The notes below the pieces were generated by a model that was given only the letters and a program-made list of their open reading frames with translations, ran no database searches and was not told where the DNA came from. The translations under genes and the position numbers were made by a program. A stretch of 64,000 bases of DNA, from the NCBI GenBank assembly GCA_013397935.1, contig VZRN01001112.1, forward strand, positions 181,702 to 245,701. The letters run 5' to 3'. Of this stretch, positions 12,201 through 22,300 are shown piece by piece. The first letter of the stretch is position 1. Each line of letters starts with the position of its first letter. The DNA comes from Dasyornis broadbenti (taxonomy: Eukaryota > Chordata > Aves > Passeriformes > Dasyornithidae).

Positions 12201-15200
12201 CTCCCCTTCCTCCTCCCTTGAACTGGGCCCCCTCCTCCTCCCTCTGGCCCACCACGGCTCAGCCAAGCACCAGTTCACAGGAATCTGTCCCAGATGGGTC
12301 AATAAAACCTGGCAGTGGAGGATGGAGGCAGCTCCTGGCTACTGGGGTTTGGGTGTGGAGACAGGCGTGGGGGCTTGGACAGCAGCACTGCCCGGTGAGG
12401 ACAGTGTCCTCAAGCACACAGACCCACGGGGTGAGGATGCCAGGGCCACTAGCACCAGCATAACCAGAGCTGAGCCTGAACAGTAGCTGCAGGAAGAGCT
12501 GGACAGCCAGGGAAACACCAAGGCTGGTCAGAGAGCAGAGGTGCTGCTGGTGCTGAGGAGCTCCTTGGCAAAAAAAAAGAGGAACCCTGAAAGAGCCTGT
12601 TCCTCGTGGAGCAGGCAGGCACACCACAGCACAGCCCCGCATAGCCCCATGTCCCCACTGGCTCACCCGCGCAGGGACCTGGCCATGCTCCAGCACCCTG
12701 GGGCTGCCGGGATTCCCCCTAAGGCGCCTCCGCCCCAGCGAGGAGTGGAGATGGGGTACGGCATCCCCTGCCCTGTGCTGCCCTCGCTGTTTACATTCCT
12801 GCTGCTCCTTCCCAGGCTGCGCCAGCTGGGCTGGGATGGAGCCCGGCGGCACGCGCTGGAGGCCGGCCAGGAGGAGCTCCCGGCCAGCACCGGCTGCGCC
12901 AGCAACCCCCTGGCCCCGGTCCAGCGGCCGCGATCCAAGCGCGGTCGCGCGGGCTGACGTGCCGGGGAAAGCCTCTCTGGGCCCAGCGCGTTGCCTCCGC
13001 TCCTCCGCCTACAGAGGCTTTCCAACCGCCTCCGGCTGCTTCCACCATTCACTACTGTGCAGGGCTCTTCCCGCCGACCCCGGAAAGCGACATGGAGGGA
13101 GAGAGGGTGCTCAGCTCTTCTTCTTCCCACAGCTTGAGGGGCAGGGGATGCACTGGGACCCGGGCTGGTGTCCCCAAGTGCTGTTGGCAGAGGCTATGGC
13201 CTGGTCCGCGACACTGACACACTGACAAACAGGAAGATCACAGCTGCGGTATCAAAAAGCCTTTTCACAGCTACGAGCTCACGGCCCTGGCCCCTCGCTC
13301 CCCAGTGGCAGGAAGCACAAGAAAGACAAACCACAAGAAGAGAAGGCGGCATGGGTGCAGCGGCACGAGGGATGTGCAGGGCTGGAGCATCCCTCTATCC
13401 CCACAGCTGGGCAGGAGCATCCCACCATCCCCACAGCTGGGCAGGAGCATAACACCATCCCCATAACTGGGCAGCACCAGGAGGACAGTCACACGCTCCT
13501 CTGCCACTCCCATTCTGAGCCTGCCCACATCCAGATGCACTGGCACATCCCAGCAGCCCCTTCCCCCATTTCGGAAGGGATGCGACAGCCTCCCGAAGGC
13601 GAAGGGGCAGGGGTGGTCGCATCCCTCCTGAAAGGCCACCATGCCCTGGCTGCTCCATCTGGGTCCCATCTGCTGCTGCTGGTCCTGCCCCTTCCCCCAG
13701 CCCCAAACTCCGATGTATTTAAACACACATCAAAGGTGCCGGGTGGCCCCCGGGGAGCCCCGGCTCCAGCACATTTTCTTCTATTAGCGAGAGCAGAACA
13801 CAGCCAGCTCTGGCGCCGGGAGAATGGGAACATGCTGGCCTCGTTGCCTGGGGAAGGCAATGAAGGGGGCAGCCAGGTGCTTTCTCCCTGATTTCACTCT
13901 TTAATGGCATTTTGGCAGTGGCAGGGGAGCAGCTCTGCCCCCCACCAAGCATCCATGGGGCCAGAGTTGTCCTGCCAGGCATCACCTCTGTGGTGATGGT
14001 GATGGGAGACAACTAGGCTCCCATGGAAGATGGCTTGGGAAGGGTGGAGAAGAGGAAAACCAAGAGTCCCGTCAGATTTGCAAGTTTGGGGTGATTCTTC
14101 CATAATTTTCAGCAAGAATCATCACAGGTCCCTGCAGCAAACCCCATCGCACTGTCTGCCTGTGCTGAAACAACCTGAACACAGGATCCACTCGGAGCCA
14201 CCCAAAGAGGGAGGGGATGAGACTGAGCCCAGCACTAAAACCCTGGAGAAATCCCACGCATTCCTAATGACAACAGCAGCTGGATCCAAGGAGAACACTG
14301 CTGGAGGCGGTACTGCTGGAGGCATCTCCGCACGCTCCCGAGGACACATGGATGCGCAGGAGCAGGGAGAGGGATGGCACGGCAGGAACACGCATGTCTC
14401 GGTGGGCACATACCTGCTTGAACTGCTCCTCGTAGGTCCAGTCGCCGTGGTCTGGTGCTGGTGGCGGGGGCTGTGTGTGGCCCAGGCTGGGGGGCAGCCG
14501 CTCCTGTCCGCCTGGCAGCCGTGGCGGCTCCCCCCGGTAGTGCTGGGGTGCTGGGGGCTTGCGGAGCAGCAGGGATCCTGCACCTGCCCGTACCGCCTCT
14601 GCTGAGCTCAGCCCTTCCTCTCCCATATCTTCCTCTTCCTCGTAGTCTTCCTCTTCCTCCTCCTCTTCTTCTTCTTCTTCCTCCTCACCCAGGTCCTCTT
14701 CAAAGTCATCTTCATCCCATTTGCCCTTCCTGGAACCGGGAGAAGAGGAGAGGTTTGGTCCTCTTGGGAACCACGCTGGTTCTCAAGGCCCACCCCTCTC
14801 TCCTGCCCACCCCACAGGCCCTCCCCAGCTGCAGAGCCCTGGTGCAGCCCATTGGTGGGGGCAGCTCCACGGGGCATGGCCAGGCCCCGGCATGCCAGCT
14901 CCGTCACCGAGCTCTGCCAGATGGCTCCTGGCCTGGCCCTGCCCTGGAGGATGCACGCTGGAGGCAGCCGAGGGTCCTGCATAATTTAACACCAGCCCGG
15001 CATCCTCTGTCACAGCCCCACGCAGCTGCTGGGCAGAGATGAGACGTCGTGCCAGCCTAGCACGAGTAATCACGGCCACAGAGCCAAGCCGCTGCTCTCA
15101 GCAGCTCCTGCTCTGGAATATCCCGATGACTCTAATCCACAATCTGCCCCAAACTGCAGGATCCCCACAGGCTCCCCTGCAGCCTCCGCAGTAGGATGTG

Positions 15201-15677
15201 CCCAAACCCATCAACACTATGCCACGTCCCTGCCCCTTCCCCAGACTCATGAGAGTGGTGTAAGTACACTCACATGTCCTCCTCCTCTTCGGAGCCCATC
15301 TCCTGCTGGTACCCGCCATCCTCCTCCTCCTCACCGCGCTCCTCTTCTTCCTCCTCCTCAGAGGCCTGGCTCTCGTCCGACAGCCCCGGGCTGGGTGAGT
15401 GGCTGAGGCCGGCGGCAGCCGCCCGCATAGCAGCCAGGGCAGCCATCTGTGCCCGCTGGATGTGCGCACTCTCAGGCTCTGCTCCCTCCTCCAAGGACAC
15501 TGGGGCTGGATCCTGCCCGCGGCCCCGGGCTGGGGTGCTGGCGGGGGGCTGCCCCAGGGTCTGTGAGGGCTGCCCTGGGGGGGATGTGGAGTGCGGTGGC
15601 TGCTGCTGCTGCTCCTGCTGCCGCGCTTCCAGCGCCTGCTGCAGCCGTGCGCGCTGCTGCCGCTGCAGGTTCTCCAT
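267..15677 (-). CDS. ARID3A: ARID3A, AT-rich interaction domain transcription factor (Bright/DRIL1)
   Basis: Coding exons, in minus-strand order, are 15677-15274, 14729-14414, 3199-3127, 2013-1830, 1602-1355, 1055-759, 680-594 and 466-267. Every junction is GT-AG and the phases add up to 602 codons plus stop; human ARID3A has about 593. The product is a nuclear protein that binds AT-rich DNA, known for immunoglobulin heavy-chain enhancer binding. Visible parts are an N-terminal Q/E-rich segment containing MAALAAMRAAAAGL, a long acidic run in the second coding exon, and the ARID domain at about residues 232-326 (starting WTYEEQFKQLYELDGDP). The REKLES domain is at about 409-508 (LEQLREKLES, then LPMSIRINSQ), and a Ser/Gly-rich tail follows (GVLFAQTPGPSS). 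The start used is the ATG before ENLQRQQRAR. Human begins six residues earlier, and here an unresolved N lies 5 bases upstream, so the true start may be slightly upstream. An untranslated first exon was not located. Confidence 0.96.
2425..2560. repeat. Degenerate tandem repeat in ARID3A intron 4
   Basis: Imperfect units of roughly 20-25 bp share the pattern GGGGACnCCAGGnGAnACAG and recur several times in tandem. It lies in the intron between the exons at 3127-3199 and 1830-2013. It looks like a local minisatellite rather than a transposon. Confidence 0.6.
10033..10053. repeat. Homopolymer T run (21 bases)
   Basis: An uninterrupted run of 21 T lies in ARID3A intron 3. No SINE body or target-site duplication is recognisable beside it. 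Confidence 0.8.
13381..13470. repeat. 30-bp minisatellite, three units
   Basis: Three head-to-tail 30-bp units start at 13381, 13411 and 13441. Each has the core GGAGCATnnCnCnATCCCCA followed by nnnCTGG. Units 1 and 2 differ at a few positions and unit 3 is slightly more diverged. Confidence 0.85.
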
Positions 15678-16278
15678 CACCNGGCGGGCGGCGGGTCCCC
15701 GGGGGGGCGGGGGGCGATGCACCCGGGGGGCAGTGCCCGGGGGGCAGTGCCCGGCAGGCTGCCGCGCTCCAGCGGGGCTGGGGTCCAAAGCTGGGCAGTG
15801 CCGGGGGAGGCAGCCCTGGAGGGGGCTGCCGTAGGGGTGAGGGCAGCGCCGTCGGGGTGTCAGGGCAGGAATCAACACTGGGTCAGGAGAGAAGGACGTA
15901 CCCCTTGACCCCTCTCAGCCTTGGCCCGATGTCTCCTTTGTACAAGGGCTATGGCAGGAGCTGCAGGCTCGGTGCTGCCTGTCAGGATTGGGGTGCTGCT
16001 GTTGTCAGGGGGAGTATCCCAGGCAGGCTCTGAAACTCCTTGTCAGACTCAGCAGGCAGCAGCTGCAGCACGGCACATCACCCCTTCTCTTGCAGACCTG
16101 GCACCTTCTGGGGGCAGCAGCCTCAGGGTCCCCCTCTCACAGCCACTGTTCCTAATCCTCAGCCGGGTTGGTGTCCGGCAGCCGTTGGCGCAAACCTGTG
16201 GGAGAAATAGAGCAAAGGGTCAGCAGAGCTGTAGGCAGGAGCTGGCGAGCAGGAAGGAGTTAAAGACAGTGCAGGAGC

Positions 16279-16301
16279 CTCATTAATCTCGAGCTAATGA
16301 G
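16279..16301. promoter_or_regulatory. Perfect inverted TAAT element upstream of ARID3A exon 2
   Basis: CTCATTA at 16279-16285 and its exact reverse complement TAATGAG at 16295-16301 flank a 9-base spacer, giving two opposed homeodomain cores. GATA motifs lie close by (16302, about 16350 and about 16404). A role as a transcription-factor element is inference. Confidence 0.35.
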
Positions 16302-16929
16302 ATAGGGCGGCTGGGCCTGCTGCTGGAGGGGGAAGGGGCCTGCCGGACCCGATAGCCCTGCCCAGCCCTGCAGGCAGCGGATACTGGTGGACCCGCACCC
16401 GCAGATAACAGGTCCCGGAGAGAGACACCCACCAAGTCCCCCACAGGGGACAAGGCACGTCCCCACCAGGGACACACTGCATGGAGAGCACTGGGCCCAT
16501 CGTGATGGCACCGGGCGTGGGGTAGCACTGGGGTTCACACTGCACAGTGGAGGGGCCCCAAAGCACCCCGGGGCAGAACCCATGGGATGGGCAGACAGAG
16601 CCTTGAAACCCTGGCAAACAGGCTCTGCCAACCACCCCCAGAGCCCCCGTGCTCCCCTTCCCTGGGGGCTGGGGGCCCTCTGAGACAACGTGCGGCTGAG
16701 AGCAGATCGTCTCTGCTTTGCCCCACTGGAAAATATCAGAGGGATCAGCACATTACGGCTGAGCCCCGCAGAGCCCTCACAACCCGATCTGGACCCCCTT
16801 CAGCACTGAGCCCCGCAAGCCCCGGTGTGGCCAGCAGCCCCCACGGCCAGCCAGTGCTCCGGTGTGACCTCGCCTGTGCCGAGGGCAGAGAGGGAGCTCA
16901 CCGCAGAACCACGGTCGTGCAGCGTACGG

Positions 16930-18417
16930 GCAAACCCCGTCTCACCTGCCCGAGGGCCAGCGCAGCGCACACACCCCAGGACCCTCGCGGGGACGGACCC
17001 AGGGGCTGCGGGGCCAGGACAGCCGACAGCGCGGAGAGGCCAGCAGCTACGCCACGATCCCGCGCATTCTGGAAAGAGGAACCTGCTGCCAGTGTGGGCC
17101 GGGGCCGCGGACGATCGGGCGGGAGCCGCTTCCCCCACGCCTCGCTGCGGGAGCGGCTGCATCCGCTCCCGGCCCGGCCGCACTCGGCTCACGCTATGGA
17201 TGGACACGTCGCCACCGCAACGGCACCCTCAGCAGCCACCGCCTCCACCAGGAGCCAGCACAGGCGCGGCACAAGTGGGCCAGCACTGCCCGCGCCTCAG
17301 TTTCTCCTCTTCTACCCTGGCCATCTCCGGCTCGCCCGCACGGAGGAGAGGTCGGGGCAGGGACACTCCCCGCCCCGGAGCAGCCGCTCACCAGCCGTGG
17401 CCGCGCTCCTGCCCCGCACCGCACCTGAACCCCGTTCCCTGTGCCATCCACGAGCGACCCGGAGCGCGACCCGACCCGGGCACGTGCTCCTCGCTGCTGC
17501 TGTGGCTCTGCCTGGCCACGACTGCCCGAGTGAATCGGTGCCAGCACCAGGTGTAGAGCTGACTCCTCGAGCACCGCGGGCCGTGGCCGCGCCGGGGCCA
17601 CGCTACCACTGTTCCGCAGGGAAGCCCGAGTGGTGAGGCCACAGCTAGGGCTCCGTGGCACCCCGGCCCGGAGGCCACGGTGACCTTGAGCCATGCCCCT
17701 TTGTCCCTCCGGCCGCTCGGGGCCACGGGACCCTGTATGTCCCCACCGTGCGGCGGTGACGGGGGTCCCGCGTGGGATTCGGGGCGTTGTCACCCGCGTC
17801 CCCGGGGCAGGTGCTCGGGAGCGACAGCGGCTAAAAATAGGCGGCGGGGGTGTGACGGATGGGCCTTTGTGCCACCGACACCGGAGTTGGGCTGGCCGCG
17901 GCCGGACACCCTCAGGCGGGCTCCCGGCACCGCCGAGAAGGGCTCCGGGGGTGTCGCCGAGGCTAAGGGAGGAAGATGAGGAGGACAGGGAGGCCGGGCC
18001 CGGTGGGTGCCGTCCCCGGGGACGGACAGGGCTGGGGACGCTGCGGAAGAGACCCCCAGGGGGACAGGAGTCCCGTCCCCGAAACTGAGCCCGGCCCCGC
18101 TCCCGGCGGCACGTGGCACAGGTGGCCCTCAGAAGGACCGGGCACGGAGGCGGCAGGGCCCAGATGGGCCCTGGCCCTGCAAACGGAGGGAAACGGGCGC
18201 CCCCGACACGGAGAGGCGAGCCCGGGTCGGCCCAGCCTGGCCCCTCCGCCGTCCAGACCCCGGGACACCGCGGCACTGGGGGAACGCAGGGCGGGGCCAC
18301 GGGGCTCTGCCCGGCCCGGACAGTAGCGCCCGGGGAGAACGGCGAGTCCAGGCCGGGGACGGCCGCGGGGGAGGAACCCTAGCCTCGCGTGGGGGGAGGC
18401 GGCCGGTAACGGGCCGC
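16930..18417. promoter_or_regulatory. CpG-rich interval between ARID3A and R3HDM4
   Basis: This stretch is very rich in G, C and CpG and runs into a sequencing gap. ARID3A is transcribed leftward and R3HDM4 rightward from its two sides, so it probably contains the ARID3A first exon and promoter and the left part of the R3HDM4 promoter. The long open frames across it are a result of base composition and match nothing I know. No G-protein-coupled receptor sequence (KISS1R in mammals) is visible. Confidence 0.55.
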
Positions 18418-19300
18418 NNNNNNNNNNNNNNNNNNNNNNNNNNNNNNNNNNNNNNNNNNNNNNNNNNNNNNNNNNNNNNNNNNNNNNNNNNNNNNNNNNN
18501 NNNNNNNNNNNNNNNNNNNNNNNNNNNNNNNNNNNNNNNNNNNNNNNNNNNNNNNNNNNNNNNNNNNNNNNNNNNNNNNNNNNNNNNNNNNNNNNNNNNN
18601 NNNNNNNNNNNNNNNNNNNNNNNNNNNNNNNNNNNNNNNNNNNNNNNNNNNNNNNNNNNNNNNNNNNNNNNNNNNNNNNNNNNNNNNNNNNNNNNNNNNN
18701 NNNNNNNNNNNNNNNNNNNNNNNNNNNNNNNNNNNNNNNNNNNNNNNNNNNNNNNNNNNNNNNNNNNNNNNNNNNNNNNNNNNNNNNNNNNNNNNNNNNN
18801 NNNNNNNNNNNNNNNNNNNNNNNNNNNNNNNNNNNNNNNNNNNNNNNNNNNNNNNNNNNNNNNNNNNNNNNNNNNNNNNNNNNNNNNNNNNNNNNNNNNN
18901 NNNNNNNNNNNNNNNNNNNNNNNNNNNNNNNNNNNNNNNNNNNNNNNNNNNNNNNNNNNNNNNNNNNNNNNNNNNNNNNNNNNNNNNNNNNNNNNNNNNN
19001 NNNNNNNNNNNNNNNNNNNNNNNNNNNNNNNNNNNNNNNNNNNNNNNNNNNNNNNNNNNNNNNNNNNNNNNNNNNNNNNNNNNNNNNNNNNNNNNNNNNN
19101 NNNNNNNNNNNNNNNNNNNNNNNNNNNNNNNNNNNNNNNNNNNNNNNNNNNNNNNNNNNNNNNNNNNNNNNNNNNNNNNNNNNNNNNNNNNNNNNNNNNN
19201 NNNNNNNNNNNNNNNNNNNNNNNNNNNNNNNNNNNNNNNNNNNNNNNNNNNNNNNNNNNNNNNNNNNNNNNNNNNNNNNNNNNNNNNNNNNNNNNNNNNN
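18418..19300. other. Assembly gap (883 N)
   Basis: This run of unknown bases sits in the CpG-rich zone immediately upstream of R3HDM4. It begins after GC-rich sequence and ends 23 bases before the R3HDM4 start codon, so it probably hides the R3HDM4 5' UTR and core promoter. Confidence 0.99.
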
Positions 19301-19323
19301 CCCGATCCCATTCCCAGCGGGCC

Positions 19324-22300
19324 ATGGTGGTGCTGCGGGGCGGCGCGGGCCCCGAGGAGCCGTTCCCGTGAGTGCGGGCACGGGGCCGGGCGGGCCGTGG
19401 GGCGGTCGGGCCGTCGGGCCGGGCAGGAGCCCCCCGGGCTGTCAGTGCGGGCGGGGAGCGGCGGCGGCGCCTCCCGGGACAGCCCGTCCCTAACTCCCCG
19501 GCCCCGGGGGCTGTGTCAGAGCGGAGCCCTGGACCGAGATATTGAGCCTTATAATTAGTATTTACCCCGTCGAGGTCACGGTGCTCCCGGTCACCGGGGC
19601 TGGCGACCCGGGCCGGAGTCCTTCGGGGTACCGGGGTTAGACTGAAGCCCCTCTCTCCCGGACGGTTGTACCGAGAACCCGGGACCTTGCGGGACGGGGC
19701 TGTCCCTGACAGCCCCCGTTTGTCCCGCGGCGCTTTTGCTCTGGAGTTCCCTGCCGTGTCCTGCTGCCAAAGGGTAAATGACAGGAATAGGTTAGAAATC
19801 CCCCGGCGGAGAACAAGCTCCTCTTCCAAGCGCGTTCCTTGCCTGGAAATGGGACGTGGAAGAGAAGCCAAGAATCTGTGCTCTGGTGTCGCCGGAGCTG
19901 CCAAATCTATCGCACTGGGGTTTATAGTTTACTGTGGTCCCACGGGAATGACCTCTCCTGGGGTCCCTTCTCGGCCTGACCCTGCAGCCTGCGATGGGAC
20001 CCCAGCTCAGAGGCTTGTCCGATACCGGTCACTCACTCTGTGAGGGCACTGTCCCGAGGTCGCTGTCCCCTGTGAACCTCCAAGTTGGCGCTGGGCGGAG
20101 GTGGCAATGCCAGGGCAGACGTGGCAGTGCCGAGTGCCAGGGCAGCCACAAACAACCCTGGAGGCTTTGGGGAGGGAGTCGAGTGTGCCTCAGCTTGTTC
20201 CCTTCCCAGCCACAGGGCTTTGGGGGGTCCCAGCAACCTGGAGGTGCTACCGCCCTGGTGACACTCTTTCTTGACATCTCTTTCCGGGGCCGTGCCGATG
20301 AGCCGTGACGGCTCCAGGGAGTGCCAGGCTCGCAGCTGTGTACTCAAACCCCCGAGCTGGGGCCAGCGTAAGGTGACTCCCTCTGTTTATTCAGGTTTTT
20401 GTAACCATCTTTTATCACAACTTGATCCACCAGCCCTGGTCGCTCGCTGTGGCGGGTTGGGTTACTGCTCCCCACCTGTCCTCGGGGCATCGCCTTGATA
20501 CCTGAGTCTCTTTTATTCTTTCCAAGCCCACCTTTGCCACAGTTTTCTCTCCGGCTTGGAAGAGGGTAGTTGTTTTTTTACCCCCACTCCAGCAGCCAAG
20601 ACTGTATCACTGCCCGCATGCAGGGAAAGGGAGAAAAAAAATCAAGGTTTTGGTGAGGGTGAGCAGCTGGCTGCTGGCCCGGGCTGCAATCGGACAGCAC
20701 AGCCTGCTCTGCCCTGTGCCCAGATCAGCTCTGCCAGGACCTGATTGCGGGACTGGGGCTCCCCTGATCCCCGGGACGCTGTAAAGGAGGGGACACAGTG
20801 GGGACATGGCCCTGTGGATGAAGCAAGCCTGTGGTGCTGCTGTGGCAGTGGGAACTGCAGCACAGCTCCTTGTCCTGGATGGACAGTCCTGGGAGTTGTT
20901 TTGGCGGTGTTGCTTTTCTCCCCCACCCTCTGCTGTGCTAAAGGAAACCCACAGCCCTGAAGGGAAGCTCCTTCTTGAGTGAAGGCTGTGAAACTTCCTG
21001 TCTTTGGTGTTTAGTAAACTTTGAAACCCAAGCAGTTGCATTCTATACCCAGCGAGCTGCTCGCTCGTTGCGTGGCTTCATTTTCCCATAAAGTTGCCTC
21101 AGTTTTATGGTCATTCCTAAGTTATGCCTGTGACTAAGCAGTGCCCTTGACCATGGAATTGCTGTGAACAGAGGCAAAGTGCCTTTGGGTACCCCTGGGA
21201 GCTGGCAGTGGCATGGCCAGGGCAATGTTCCCACTGCCTTCAATAAGGAATGGCAGGGCCACTGCCGAACTGATCAGGATGATGGTGAGTGTGAGGTGCA
21301 GCAGGGGCCCAGCAGGAATGGATCTGTTGTTTTGCTTTGCGTGTGGTGCCGTTGATTACTCAGGTTAATTACCAAGGTTAATTACCTAGCCCATCCAGTG
21401 CTGACACACAGCTAGTTTGAGCAGAGCCAGCCCTTGGAGCTGGTGGTGACCCGAGAGGGCCCTGTGAAAGGATACGGTGCCAGTCGCAGTAACAACAGGG
21501 TTGATGCTCTGATGTCTCACCACCTCTACTGCAGCTGTCCCCGTGCAGCCCCTCCATCCACCTGCTGCTGTAGCTGCCCTAGGGGGCTCTAGTGGGCTCA
21601 CCTCTCCCACCATGTCCCCACAGGAGGATCGAGGACTGCCTGCCCCCGCTGGAGGACTCCCCGTCCAAGCGGTTCTCCCCGTCCAAGAGGAAGCAGTATT
21701 ATATCAACAAGGCCATCCGCAACTCCGACCTCATCCCGAGGGCCAAGGGCCGCAAGAGCCTCCAGAGGCTGGAGAACAGTAAGGACCAGGGCAGGGTCTG
21801 TTCCCCAGGGCAGGAACAACCTCCCCTGAACTGCGTGGCAAGCAGAGGTGTACTGGGGGTGTGGGGCCTTTCTGGAGGTGCTGCCTCCAGTCTCAGGCTT
21901 TGCTCTTTTCCCCAGCTCGCTACTTGATGACACTTCTGGAGCAGGATGACTGCGGGACCGACGAGGGAGAGCTCACCCACTCGGCCACCCCCAGCATCTT
22001 CACTGAGGCCTGTAACAATGAGACCTACGTGGAGGTGGGTGCAGCCACCCACTGGCATGGGGCTCACTGGGGGGGCCCTGGCATGGCATGTGCTGCTTGT
22101 ACCTCACTCCTTCATCCCTCTGCCTCCCTGGCCTGAGCTGTTGCACCCCAGCTTCTGCCTGGTCAGCTGTCAGGACTGGGATCTGTGTGTCTTGTGCCCG
22201 GCTGCTGCCACACGTGCCAGGGCGTGATGGGGTCCCACGGTCCCCAGTCCATGGGGTGGGGGAATCTCCAGACAGATCCTCTCGTGGAGAGTTGTGCCTG

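Larger units (their letters stand above)
3200..14413 (-). other. ARID3A: ARID3A intron 3, about 11.2 kb without a gene
   Basis: This interval separates the exon ending EEQFKQ from the exon starting LYELDGD. Open frames are common in both strands because the DNA is very GC-rich, but none resembles a protein I know. It holds a 21-base T run (10033-10053), a 30-bp minisatellite (13381-13470), short AT-rich patches (for example 6195-6235, 8940-8970, 10945-10985) and scattered TGASTCA and GATA motifs. These are plausible enhancers but sequence alone does not prove it. Confidence 0.7.

Noticed and set aside
13381..13470. Three 30-bp direct repeats as a CRISPR-like array
   Set aside because: Units are contiguous with no spacers, in a vertebrate intron; it is a minisatellite.
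16587..17636. 349-codon plus-strand frame upstream of ARID3A
   Set aside because: It spans CpG-rich promoter-like sequence, resembles no known protein, and other frames there are open too. No GPCR helices are seen.
17963..19904. Very long open frames across the N gap (up to 591 codons)
   Set aside because: Most of each frame is unknown bases and the rest is GC-driven open frame without similarity to known proteins.
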